64,000 nucleotides of DNA from Halorutilus salinus (GTDB taxonomy: Archaea > Halobacteriota > Halobacteria > Halobacteriales > Halorutilaceae): positions 248,001-312,000 of the forward strand of contig NZ_RKLV01000001.1 in the NCBI RefSeq assembly GCF_026242195.1, in the 5' to 3' direction. Within the stretch, counting starts at the first letter, position 1, and each line of letters starts with the position of its first letter. A program made the translations under genes and the position numbers. The notes under the pieces were generated by a model, which was not told the origin of the DNA, ran no database searches, and worked only from the letters and a program-made list of their open reading frames with translations. Shown piece after piece: positions 52,191 through 61,224 of this stretch.

Positions 52191-53189
52191 TTAGATAGAC
52201 CCCAGAAGCATCTCAGCCAGCGGCTCCTTGGCGCTCTCGTCCCCAAGGTTGAGCGCCGAGCAGTCGGTGAGACGTTCGACGAGATCGACGCCAGCGGTCG
52301 TGTTGGTCGCAATCCCCGCGACGAGGTCGGGTGGGTGTCCGAAGGCTTCCTCGATACCGACGACGGCGTAAGGGTCGGTCGCACACAGAAGGGTGAACGC
52401 TACACTGTCCTCGACCATACCCACAGCGGCTTCGCCGTTGTACGGTTCGAGGGGACTCGCGCCGACCTCGGCTACGATGACATCGGCTTTCCCCATACGT
52501 CCGAGGACGGGTTTGACAGCCTCCGTGTACCGGTTTTGGGGAACGACCGTTGTCGGAAGACCCGCGTCCACGAAGTCGTAGATAGGCTCAGCGCCCGCGA
52601 CCTCCATCGAAAGTATGTCGCCGTAGGTTCCCGCGCCCGTGAGCTTACACGCCGCCACGTCGTACCCGTTCTCGACGAGTACGCGTGTAACGACACGTCC
52701 GCTCATCGTCTTCCCCGACGACATGCTCGTTCCGAGTACGAGAACCACCGGCGTATCCGACGGTGAAGCTTCGCCCTCCACCGCGTTGTCGCGCATTCTC
52801 TCCGCTCCCGTGTCCGTCACGACGTGACCCTCGTACACGATCTCTATGGGCGAGGGGCTGTACGGCGATGTCGAGGTTACATTGCCGAGGACTCCACCGC
52901 CCGTCATGACGTTCATAACCCCGTCGTCGCCTACATCGCGCCAGCTCCCGACGAAGCCACGTGTTGCGCGCCGGGTTCCGAGAGCGCCGACGACGGTTTC
53001 GCCTTCCATGAGTTCGACGCGCCGACCCACCGGGTTCTCCATCCTAACGTCGGGGTCGGGACGGTGCGTAACGCGCGCCAAGACGTAGTCGCCCCTCGCC
53101 CAGTCGTCCTTCGGACGCGCCTCGACCTCGTACCCGCGCTCTCTGAGGTCTGCGATACGTGTCACGGAGCCGTGTACGTCCGCGGTCAT
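52191..53189 (-). CDS. DUF1611 P-loop protein (DgcN-like)
   Basis: 332 residues. The N-terminal beta domain (about 1-110) is followed by a P-loop domain with Walker A-type GTSMSSGKTMSGRV at about 146-159 and EVGASPLEPYNGEAA near 245. This matches DUF1611, some members of which were described as D-glutamate N-acetyltransferases (DgcN). The ATG at 53189 overlaps the M20 gene stop by 4 bp; the longer upstream frame is antisense-like and Arg-rich. With a deacylase next to it, acylation/deacylation of an amino acid is a reasonable guess. Confidence 0.82.
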   Translation of the reverse strand: MTADVHGSVTRIADLRERGYEVEARPKDDWARGDYVLARVTHRPDPDVRMENPVGRRVELMEGETVVGALGTRRATRGFVGSWRDVGDDGVMNVMTGGGVLGNVTSTSPYSPSPIEIVYEGHVVTDTGAERMRDNAVEGEASPSDTPVVLVLGTSMSSGKTMSGRVVTRVLVENGYDVAACKLTGAGTYGDILSMEVAGAEPIYDFVDAGLPTTVVPQNRYTEAVKPVLGRMGKADVIVAEVGASPLEPYNGEAAVGMVEDSVAFTLLCATDPYAVVGIEEAFGHPPDLVAGIATNTTAGVDLVERLTDCSALNLGDESAKEPLAEMLLGSI

Positions 53190-54400
53190 GGATCGCCCTC
53201 CGTCTCGTTCCCCGGATCGCTCGGTAAAGGTTCGTTTAGGAGACACGCACCGAGGAGTGCGACGCGGTCGATGAGCATGTCGAGATCGACGTACTCGAAC
53301 TCCTGATGAGCACCGTCGCCGACAGCACCGAATCCGTCCACCGTAGGTGCGTGCTGGCTCGCGTCGTTTCCGTCGCTCGCGCCTCCCGAACGCGTCCCTT
53401 CGACCGAAAGACCGAGACGTTCCCCCGTCTCCTCGACCGTCTCCCACAGAAGACGGTTGCCCGGCGTCCGTTCCATCGGCGGTCTACCGAATCCGCCCTC
53501 GACGGATAGCCGGGTACCCGGCGTCGACGCCTCTACACCACGTATCTCTTTCTCGATCTCCTCGGCTGACGCTTCCGTGGGTGCGCGGACATCGACCTCT
53601 GCGCGCGCCTCAGGTGCGACGACGTTCGACCGTAGACCCGCCTCGACCTCGCCGACGTTGACCGTCACCCCGGAGTCGACGTCCGTCATGTCGTGTAGTC
53701 TGTGGATGACGTTTCCGAGTTCCTCCGTCGCACTCGCCCCTTCCTCGGGTTCGAGACCTGCGTGCGCCGCCTTCCCCTCCACGGTAACGGTAAAATGCCC
53801 GACCGCCTTACGCGCAACCTTGATCTTTCCTTCGGGACCGCTCGCGGGTTCGAGAACGAAGACACGGTTGGCGCTTCCCGCGAGTTCGACTATACGTGGC
53901 TTCGACTCGGGGCTACCTACCTCCTCGTCGCTCGAAAACAGGACGTGGACGGGGAGCGGCGGATCGAGACCGAGTTCGTCGAGGATACGGAGAGCGAAGA
54001 CAGCCTGCGTCAGACCGCCTTTCATGTCGAGCGCACCCGGACCTTCAAGCACGTCGTCGCGTACCTCCGGCGGGTTCTCGTCGACGGTTCCGAGGGGCCA
54101 GACGGTGTCGGCGTGCCCTACGATAAGCTGAACCTCGTCAGCCTCCTCTGCGCCTTCCGTCCACGCCTCAAGACGTCCGCCCGTCTCATCGCCCTCGATG
54201 CGCTCCGTCTCTAACCCCGCGTCGCGGAGGTCTTCCGTGAGACGGTTGAAGAAGCCGTCGAACGTCTCGGGGTTCTCCGTCGGCGTCTCCGTTCTGACGA
54301 GTTCGAGGAGGTAGTCCTCTACCGCGTCGCGGTGGCTCTCCGCACTGTCGCGTATACGTTCCTCGACGGAGGCGTCGGCTTTGGAACCCGACGCCGTCAT
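53186..54400 (-). CDS. M20 family metallopeptidase/deacylase
   Basis: 404 residues. The metal-binding residues are in VGHADTVW (His, Asp), GALDMKGGLTQA (bridging Asp), SSDEEVGS (catalytic Glu-Glu) and near the C-terminus DGAHQEFEYVD (His). A dimerisation insert occupies about 185-300 (AVGHFTVTVEGKAAHAG). It resembles glutamate carboxypeptidase/acetylornithine deacetylase-like members. It is translationally coupled to both neighbours, with its start overlapping the flavin-reductase stop by 4 bp. Confidence 0.88.
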   Translation of the reverse strand: MTASGSKADASVEERIRDSAESHRDAVEDYLLELVRTETPTENPETFDGFFNRLTEDLRDAGLETERIEGDETGGRLEAWTEGAEEADEVQLIVGHADTVWPLGTVDENPPEVRDDVLEGPGALDMKGGLTQAVFALRILDELGLDPPLPVHVLFSSDEEVGSPESKPRIVELAGSANRVFVLEPASGPEGKIKVARKAVGHFTVTVEGKAAHAGLEPEEGASATEELGNVIHRLHDMTDVDSGVTVNVGEVEAGLRSNVVAPEARAEVDVRAPTEASAEEIEKEIRGVEASTPGTRLSVEGGFGRPPMERTPGNRLLWETVEETGERLGLSVEGTRSGGASDGNDASQHAPTVDGFGAVGDGAHQEFEYVDLDMLIDRVALLGACLLNEPLPSDPGNETEGDP

Positions 54401-55005
54401 CGGCTGAAACCCTCCGGGAAAGGGAAAGCCTGTGTCTCGTCAACCTCGGCGAACCTGTCGGGGTAGAAGTAGACGAGCGACGGTGCGCGCTGAAAAACCT
54501 CCTCGGACTCGTCGTCGTCGCTCCTGTAAGCGTCGGTGTGGACGTGTTTGGCGACCGCTTCGCCGGCGACGATACCCGCCTCGCCGAGGTCGTCGACGGT
54601 ACGTTCGAGTTCGCACTCCAGAACCGCATACGCGTCCGAGACGACGGGGGCGTCGACCTCGTCGCCGACCTCCGTCTCTACCTCGCTAAGCGATGGCTTG
54701 TCGCCTTCGTCGTCACGCGGAGCCGCCGACAGTGTCGCTTCGAGGACGTTCTGGGGGCGTGGGTAGCTGACGGTGAAGACGCCCGTTCTCCTTGCGTTTC
54801 TGTACGTACTATGCTCCGGTGTACAGACGAAGCCGAAACGATCCGACCATCCGATAGGGAACGCCATATGCTTGGGCGCGAGGTCGTCGGAACCGTCGGG
54901 TTCGCGTGTGCCGACTATCACCAGCGGTGCCGGCGTGTACACAGTCTCGAACAACGCCTGATCCGGCTGTAACGTCACGAGTTCGGTATCGTCAGAAACA
55001 GTCAT
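54397..55005 (-). CDS. Flavin reductase-like FMN-binding split-barrel protein
   Basis: 202 residues with the flavin reductase fold: PLVIVGTREPDGSDDLAPKHMAFPIGWSDRFGFVCTPEHSTYRNARRTGVFTVSYP, then GEAGIVAGEAVAKHVH. It should bind FMN/FAD and reduce it with NAD(P)H. It is the first gene of the three-gene overlapping set with M20 and DUF1611. It is divergent from the coiled-coil gene; a TATA-like TTTTATG for that gene lies in the 94-bp gap. Confidence 0.85.
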   Translation of the reverse strand: MTVSDDTELVTLQPDQALFETVYTPAPLVIVGTREPDGSDDLAPKHMAFPIGWSDRFGFVCTPEHSTYRNARRTGVFTVSYPRPQNVLEATLSAAPRDDEGDKPSLSEVETEVGDEVDAPVVSDAYAVLECELERTVDDLGEAGIVAGEAVAKHVHTDAYRSDDDESEEVFQRAPSLVYFYPDRFAEVDETQAFPFPEGFSR

Positions 55006-55099
55006 GATCTATCTCCTAACTGTCTAACCCTTTCCGGTGTAAATCGGTTTCGGTCACCCCACCCATACAGTTTTATGCTGTCCGAAGAGATAAACGCCC

Positions 55100-55704
55100 A
55101 TGAGAGAAGACGAAACCCCGTTCCCCGGTGACGATCAGCCTGAGACCGAGGAGGAGGTAAGGAAGAAACGGAAGGAACTCGAACAGCGAAACGCGGACTC
55201 GACGACTTCTCCGACGAACTCGATGGGAGGGAGGAGGAGATCGAGGAACGTGAACGCGAACTCCGTGAGACACGAGGCGAACTCGACGAACGTAAGGAGA
55301 GCCTCGACAAGAGGGAGTCAGTTATACAGGAGCGCGAGGAGGAACTCGACGACAGGGAGGTGGCTATCGAGGAGCGCGAACGAGAGCTCTCGGAGCGCGC
55401 CGACGAACTCGACGAGAAGGAGGAGGTTCTCCGCGAATACGTCGGTGACAGCGTACGTGAGAACGTCGAGGAGGCGGTCTCCGAGGTTATGAAAAGCCGA
55501 GGCGGAAGCCGTCTCGGTACAATCGGTAGCCTCGTACTCGGTCTTGTCGGCGTAACGCTGGTGGTCGCGGGCGTCCTAAACGGTTTCAGCGGCTCGATAG
55601 ACGCCGTTCCCGTCGTCTTTAACAGTCAGACAGCCAACCTTGGCGTCACCGTCCTACTCGTCTTCAGCGGTCTCGCCGCCAACCTCGCGGCTGTCGCTGA
55701 CTGA
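55100..55704 (+). pseudogene. Coiled-coil membrane protein gene with one frameshift
   Basis: Starts MREDETPFPGDDQPETEEEVRKKRKELEQRNAD, then loses its heptad pattern in that frame. The adjacent frame (from about 55195) continues DDFSDELDGREEEIEERERELRE..., a roughly 75-residue acidic coiled coil. After it come VRENVEEAVSEVMKSRGGS and two C-terminal membrane helices. The total of 605 nt needs a one-base shift between about 55144 and 55205. The joined product is about 200 residues of unknown function. It may be a true pseudogene, a read error or a programmed shift. Confidence 0.65.
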
Positions 55705-55742
55705 GGAAGCAGAGAGACGTGGAATGGATACGCAGACGCCTC

Positions 55743-57330
55743 TCAACCCTCCCGGCTCAGAAGAGCGCCCGGATTCATTATACCGTCGGGGTCGAAAACG
55801 TCCTTTGCGGCACGGAGCGCGTCGCGGAACTCATCGGGCGTCTCTTTCTCGTACGCGTCACGGTGTAGACGCCCGATGGCGTGGTGGTGTGTGGTCGCCG
55901 CACCGTGTCTGTCGAGAACGTCCGACGCCACCTTCTTTATCTCCCGCCACCCTTCGAGTTCGTTCCCCACGTCGGCGGGCGCGAGTATGGTGTAGTACGG
56001 CGCGGGACCGTCCTCGTAGACGTGCGTAAAACGGCACGAAAGAAAGCCGCCTCCACAGAGATCCTCGGCGGTGCCGACGACCTCGGAGCGAACATCGTCG
56101 TGTAACGCGTCGAACCCTTCCCACGTTACCGATGTTTCGAAGGTATCGACCAGAACGCCGATGCTGACCAGACCGTTGAACAGGTAAGGGGCTTCGAAGA
56201 AAGAGTTACGCCAGTCACCCTCCGCACCGCCGTGCTCTTCGTCGTCGTCACCGACCGTCGTCTCACGTACCTCGCCGCCGTACTCCTCGGCTATCTCGAC
56301 ACCGCGTCTGAGCCGTTCGTCAACGGGTGAGTCGGTCGATTCGAAGCCGAGGACGAGAAGGTTGGTCGACGCGACCTGATTCAGCACCGCCTCGTTCCTG
56401 TCGAGAAGACGGCAGTTTGCCGGATAGAGACGCGCCTGCGCTATCTCGCGTGTTGCGCCCACACCGTCACCGAAGTCGTCAAACGCTACGGTCGCCTTCG
56501 CGCGGTACTCGGGACGCGGCTGTACGCGCATCCATGCCTCGGTAAAGACGCCGAAAGCCCCCTCGGAGCCGAGAAGAAACGCGTTCGGATCCGGACCCGC
56601 ACCCGAACGCGGAAGCCGGCGTGTCTCCACGACACCCGACGGCGTGACCATACGTACGCTCTCCACAAAGTCGTCTATATGGGTGTAGACGGTGGCGAAA
56701 TGTCCGCCCGCGTGCGTCGCTAACCAGCCTCCGATCGTCGAGAACTCGTACGACTGCGGGTAGTGGCGTAGCTGTAGACCGTGTTCGTCTAACTGTTCCT
56801 GTAGACGCGGACCCGTCGCACCGGCTTGTATACGCGCTGATCTCGAAACGGGATCGACCTCAACCACCTCGTCGAGCGAGCGGGTGTCGAGAGAGACGAC
56901 GCCCCTGTATCCGGATCCGTCGCATTCAACACCGCCTACAACGCTCGTACCGCCACCGAACGGAACCACAGCCACACGGTTCGACGAAGCCCATGAGAGT
57001 AGTTCTACGGTATCCTCCTCGCTCTCCGGACGGGCGACGGCATCGGGTGCGGGCGAGAAGTCGCCGTGGAAGCCGCGTACGAGGTCGCGGTGACCCCTTT
57101 CCGTACGTATGACGCGCGCGTTCCTCGTCGTCGGTCGTGCAGAACGAAAACGGCGGTTCGATACCCGAAGCCGGCACGGTTACGTCCTCGAGCTTCGGTG
57201 TTTCGAGCAAGGTTCTCTCCGGAAACCCGAGGTAGGTTTCTGCCATCTCGGCGAGCCTCCGTCGTTCGTCGTCGTTGGGAAGCTTGGACGCGTACCCCCA
57301 TCCCCAGAAGCTTAGGTCTTCGTCGGTCAT
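55743..57330 (-). pseudogene. FAD-binding oxidase (GlcD/alkyl-DHAP synthase-like) with one frameshift
   Basis: From the ATG at 57330 the first frame reads MTDEDLSFWGWGYASKLPNDDERRRL to ARHTYGK. The next frame then continues GHRDLVRGFHGDFSPAPDAVARPESEEDTVELL and VAVVPFGGGTSVVGG (FAD pyrophosphate loop) to the C-terminal DVFDPDGIMNPGALL. One extra base in the run complementary to 57094-57097 (four G) explains the break. The restored protein is about 528 residues, like alkyldihydroxyacetonephosphate synthase/GlcD-type flavoproteins. Homopolymer position suggests a read error. Confidence 0.8.
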
Positions 57331-57371
57331 GTTACGGCTACGTAGCCGCGCGTAAAAAGACTGTCTCGGCG

Positions 57372-58385
57372 TTACCCGCCGTCTACACCGGAGGCTTCGA
57401 CAGCGCCCCTCATGTCCCCGAAGGCTTCGCGGTACTCCTCCACCGACGACATCCATTCGGTCGCACGTACGTCGTCGGCGTCGGGTAAGTCGCCCTGTCT
57501 CAGGTAGTAACGTCTGACCTCCGAGACGAGTTCGTCGGCTTCGGTGTCGGGTTTACGGTCGTCTCCGTCGACCGCCTCGGCGACAGCTTTGCCGACACCC
57601 CCGAAGGCTTCGCGGTACTCCTCCGGGGAAGGCATCCATTCGGTACCGCGCAGGTCTTCCTCCGACGGTCTCCGATCGTAGAGGTTACTGTACCGGCGTA
57701 CGTCGTCGAGAAGCTTCTCCTCCTCACCACGTCGACGCGTCGGCGATCGGTCGACGTACTCCGTCTCCAGACCCGCGGCTTCGAGAACCTCCTTCCACGT
57801 CCCGTGTTCTTCGAGGACGGCGTTGACCGAGTAGCCGCGTTCCCTGAGGTCGTCGGGTGTCGGATCGCCTTCGACGCGGTCGTTGCATCTCCGTACCGCG
57901 TCTAAGCCCTCGTCCTTTTTGTCCCTCTCGTCAGCCTCGTCTCTCTCATTCCCTCTTCCCCCCTCACCGGCTTCGCCCGCCCCGTTCTTTCCTTCCGTCC
58001 CATCATCTTCACCCTCCTCTTCCTTCGTCCCTCTTTCACCGACCCCGTTCCCTTCGTCCTCCGTCTCCCCTTCATCGACTTCTCTCTCTCCGTCTTCCCC
58101 TTCCGCACCATCTCGCTCTCTCCTCCCGTCGTGTACCGAACCGTCGTCCGACACCGTCCCGGCAACCCCCGCGTTCTCGGCGGTGTCCTCGGACGGACGC
58201 TGTGGTTCGCCGTCTATACCCGCCGCCTCCAGCGCCTCGTCCCACGAACCGAACAGGTCGGCGTAGAGCGCGGGGCTGAAACGTCCGTGCCTCCCCATGT
58301 CGACGGTTCGAGGCGGAACGCCGAGCGCGTCGTGCAGACGCCGGAGTTCGTCGATAAGGGCTTCCTCCGTACCGTTGTCTACCAT
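57372..58385 (-). CDS. Four homing-endonuclease-associated repeats with acidic linker
   Basis: 337 residues with four about 45-residue HNH_repeat-type units: about 5-55 (ELRRLHDALGVPPRTVDM... SWDEALEAAGI), 167-215 (AVRRCNDRVEGDPTPDDL... TWKEVLEAAGL), 230-280 (DVRRYSNLYDRRPSEEDL) and 290-335 (EVRRYYLRQGDLPDADDV). An extremely Glu/Asp/Gly-rich linker (about 58-165) separates units 1 and 2. Such repeats are predicted DNA-binding modules. No nuclease domain is present. The start at 58385 gives MVDNGTEEALIDELRRL; the longer upstream frame is less likely. Confidence 0.8.
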   Translation of the reverse strand: MVDNGTEEALIDELRRLHDALGVPPRTVDMGRHGRFSPALYADLFGSWDEALEAAGIDGEPQRPSEDTAENAGVAGTVSDDGSVHDGRRERDGAEGEDGEREVDEGETEDEGNGVGERGTKEEEGEDDGTEGKNGAGEAGEGGRGNERDEADERDKKDEGLDAVRRCNDRVEGDPTPDDLRERGYSVNAVLEEHGTWKEVLEAAGLETEYVDRSPTRRRGEEEKLLDDVRRYSNLYDRRPSEEDLRGTEWMPSPEEYREAFGGVGKAVAEAVDGDDRKPDTEADELVSEVRRYYLRQGDLPDADDVRATEWMSSVEEYREAFGDMRGAVEASGVDGG

Positions 58386-58428
58386 GGTTGATAAGACGAG
58401 CGCACCGACATGTTTTCCCCGGTAACCG

Positions 58429-59412
58429 TCAGATACCGGGGAAGCTGTCCTCAACCGCCCCGTCGTCGTCCAAACGGTACCTGACGGTTCCGTCGCGGAA
58501 CGACGTTACAGCACCCGCGTCCTCCATATGTTCGAGATGCGCGTACGACTCGCCGGGTCCATGGAGTATATGTATCTTTTCGAGTTCGCCGAAAAGATGC
58601 GCACCGACCTCCCAAGCATCGAGCGCCCCGTGGTCGTTTAGAACACCGGCGACGCGTTCGGCGCGCTCCCTGTGGTGCCGGAGTATCTCGCCCGCTCGTC
58701 CCGTCGGGTTCTCTATAACGTCGCGGTGTCCCGGATACGCGCGGTCGAATCCGCGTTCGGCGATACGTACGAGCGTACCGAGGTACTTCTCCAACGGCTT
58801 CTCGACACGTACGTCCGCACCCCCGACGTTGGGTGTGTAGACGGGGAGGAGTGCGTCGCCCGTAAAGACCGTCTCGCCGACCGCGAAACACGTCAGACCC
58901 GCCGTGTGACCCGGCGCACCTAAGGCTTCGAGTTCGACGCCCGCGACAGCGAAACGGTCGCCGTCAGTGAACGTCTCGACCGACGGCGGTTCGCCGTACG
59001 CAGGCTCCATAGCTTCCATGAAGCTCAGAAGCTCCTCGCTCTTACCGTCGGGTATACCCCAGTCGTCGATGAGACGGCGCTGTTCGTCGTACATCGAGTC
59101 CCACGCCTCGTCGTCCTGCTCCACTATCGGCGCGTCGTTCTCGTGGACATGCACCGTCGCGCCGCTTTCGTCCTGAACGTAGCCCGCGAGACCCGTGTGG
59201 TCGGCGTGCCAGTGCGTAAGGAAGACGTCGTCGATCTCGGCGACATCAACGCCGACGGCATCGAGACTCCCCACGAAACCGCGTTTCGTCTCAGGCGTCG
59301 AGACACCCGTGTCGATCAGCGCAGTCTCGCCTTCTCCGCGTACGACGTACGACGAGTTGTCGCCCTCGAACTCCTCGTTTCCGAGGCTCAGACGTTCGGG
59401 GGAAAACGTCAT
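58429..59412 (-). CDS. MBL-fold metallo-hydrolase
   Basis: 327 residues. The metal motif is THWHADHTGL (HxHxDH), followed by GAPGHTAGLTCF, TGDALL (Asp) and PGHRDVI (His). The C-terminal helical extension (about 240-320, with HLEHMEDAGAVTSFRDGTVRY) resembles the winged-helix region of MBL-fold/LACTB2-like proteins. The ATG at 59412 overlaps the stop of a 46-residue gene by 4 bp; the longer open frame upstream is Arg-rich and antisense-like. The substrate is unknown. Confidence 0.88.
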   Translation of the reverse strand: MTFSPERLSLGNEEFEGDNSSYVVRGEGETALIDTGVSTPETKRGFVGSLDAVGVDVAEIDDVFLTHWHADHTGLAGYVQDESGATVHVHENDAPIVEQDDEAWDSMYDEQRRLIDDWGIPDGKSEELLSFMEAMEPAYGEPPSVETFTDGDRFAVAGVELEALGAPGHTAGLTCFAVGETVFTGDALLPVYTPNVGGADVRVEKPLEKYLGTLVRIAERGFDRAYPGHRDVIENPTGRAGEILRHHRERAERVAGVLNDHGALDAWEVGAHLFGELEKIHILHGPGESYAHLEHMEDAGAVTSFRDGTVRYRLDDDGAVEDSFPGI

Positions 59413-59549
59413 ACGACCTCCCCCGGTTCGTGTTTCTTCTTCATACGTTTCGCCTCGGCGGCGTACCTCTGACGTGTCTCGTCGTCTATCATGGACGCGA
59501 GATCCTCGTCGTCGGAGTACGTACGTTCGGCGAGCCATACGACGGTCAT
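59409..59549 (-). CDS. 46-residue charged mini-protein between the disulfide reductase and MBL genes
   Basis: A short frame, MTVVWLAERTYSDDEDLASM...KRMKKKHEPGEVV, which overlaps both neighbours by 4 bp (ATGA at each junction). That is strong evidence for translation in a coupled operon. The protein is mainly helical, with an acidic first half and a basic second half, and has no Cys or known domain. It may be a partner of one of the two enzymes; no function is recognised. Confidence 0.7.
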   Translation of the reverse strand: MTVVWLAERTYSDDEDLASMIDDETRQRYAAEAKRMKKKHEPGEVV

Positions 59550-60970
59550 CCTTGGAGCCTCCCGTTGAGTACCTTCGCGGCGACGAGAACCGGATCCCAG
59601 ACGGGGCTAAACGGCGGAGCGTACCCAAGATCGAGACGTTCGACCTCCTCGACCGACATACCCGCCTCGACGGCGGTCGCAACCGTGTCGATACGGATCG
59701 CCGACCGATCCTCGCCCACGGTAGCGCCGCCTAACAGACGTTCTGTACCGCGGTCAGCGACGAGACGTACGGTTATCTCCGAACCGCCGGGGTAGTATCC
59801 CGCACGCGAACGCGTGTCGACGGTTTCGACGACGGGTTCGTACCCCGCGGCGCGCGCCTCCTCCTCATCTACCAGCCCTGTACGTCCGCATTCGAGTTCG
59901 AACGCCTTGACCGTCGCCGTGCCTGCGACGCCCCCGGTAGGCGTCGGTTCGCCCGCTACGGTCGCGCCGACCGCACGACCTGCGCGGTTCGCGGTCAGAC
60001 CGAGCGGTACCCATGTCGTCCCTCCCGTCACGACGTGATGCGCCTCGGCGCAGTCGCCCGCGGCGTAGACATCCTCGGCGGACGTTCTTCCGTACCTGTC
60101 TACGGCGATCGCACCGCTTTCCCCTGTCTCGACCTCGTCGGGGACGGGTTCGGAGTTGGGACGTATACCCACACCGACGAGCGCCGCGTCGGTACCCACG
60201 GTGCCCTCCGGCGTCTCCACCCCACCGACACCGCCTTCGCCGTCGTCTACGAGGGCTTCGACCTCGGTGTCGGTATGTACGGTGACGCCGTTCTCCCGCA
60301 TAACCCCCTCCACGCGTTGGGCGACGGCGTCGCCGAAGTCTGGTAGAACCTCACCGGAGCGCTGGAACAGATCTACGTCGACGTCATAGGCGCGGAACGC
60401 CTCACACATCTCGACACCGACGTAACCCCCGCCGACCACGGCGACCGTCTCAGGCGGTTCGGCGTTCCCGTACCGCGCCACCTCCTCCTCGTCTATGTAG
60501 CCGCCACCGCCTAACGAACCGACGTCGAACCCCTCAGGCTCTTCGAGGAGTGCGCGCACCCTCGCCGCGGAGCCGAGACCGTGGAGCGTAAAGACACGGT
60601 CGAGTTCCGCGCCGTCGAAAGGTACGAAAGCGCGCGCACCCGTCGCAACCAGAAGGTCGCCGTACTCCTGAACGAACCTGCCGTCGGATCCCTCGACAGT
60701 CACCGTCTTGTCGTCGGTCGTGACATCGATGACCTCGTGTTCCCTACGCAGGTCGACACCACGTCCGTCTATCTCCTCAGGCGACAGCGACTGTAGATCG
60801 ACAAGGTGATCCACGTCACCCTTGACGAAGTACGGCGTTCCGCAGTGCGCGTACGAAACCCACCTACCCTTCTCGAAGACGATCACGTCGCGGTCGGGGT
60901 CGTCACGTCTGAGCTTGCTCGCGGCGCTCAGACCCGCGGCATCCCCGCCGATTACAACAAAAGGCTTCAT
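59546..60970 (-). CDS. FAD-dependent pyridine nucleotide-disulfide reductase (CoA-disulfide reductase/NADH oxidase type)
   Basis: 474 residues. The FAD motif FVVIGGDAAGLSAASKLRR opens it, and the single active-site Cys is in SYAHCGTPYFVKG (about 43), as in CoA disulfide reductases. The NAD(P) motif is VAVVGGGYVGVEMCEAF, with the second FAD motif VYAAGDCAEA. The dimerisation domain (about 345-460) lacks a second Cys pair. It likely reduces a low-molecular-weight disulfide, peroxide or O2. It heads the three-gene coupled operon with the 46-residue protein and the MBL enzyme. Confidence 0.9.
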   Translation of the reverse strand: MKPFVVIGGDAAGLSAASKLRRDDPDRDVIVFEKGRWVSYAHCGTPYFVKGDVDHLVDLQSLSPEEIDGRGVDLRREHEVIDVTTDDKTVTVEGSDGRFVQEYGDLLVATGARAFVPFDGAELDRVFTLHGLGSAARVRALLEEPEGFDVGSLGGGGYIDEEEVARYGNAEPPETVAVVGGGYVGVEMCEAFRAYDVDVDLFQRSGEVLPDFGDAVAQRVEGVMRENGVTVHTDTEVEALVDDGEGGVGGVETPEGTVGTDAALVGVGIRPNSEPVPDEVETGESGAIAVDRYGRTSAEDVYAAGDCAEAHHVVTGGTTWVPLGLTANRAGRAVGATVAGEPTPTGGVAGTATVKAFELECGRTGLVDEEEARAAGYEPVVETVDTRSRAGYYPGGSEITVRLVADRGTERLLGGATVGEDRSAIRIDTVATAVEAGMSVEEVERLDLGYAPPFSPVWDPVLVAAKVLNGRLQG

Positions 60971-61224
60971 GCCCCCGGATAAGCCCCGCGTCTACTTGTA
61001 ACGTACGATAATGCAGGGTAATGTCATATCGACAAACATCTAACCTCGGCGCGGAACACGCCACCTACATCAAAGGCTTTATGCTCCAACGAGAGGATGT
61101 CCCGGACAGGAATCGGGCGGGGTGTCGACGGACGACGAACCCACACGGGCGGGGGACGGGGCAGGGGTCGTTTACCGAACGTCGGCGCGCTCGAAGGCTC
61201 GTAGCCGAAGGATCGGGTGGTCGT

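Noticed and set aside
59413-59682. Extended N-terminus of the MBL hydrolase
   Set aside because: The 90 extra codons overlap two other supported genes on the same strand and are Arg-rich.
60971-61224. 254-bp gap before DUF445 as a possible small gene or ncRNA
   Set aside because: No convincing start, ribosome site or structured RNA motif was found; a TTTATG promoter-like word near 61080 is the only feature.
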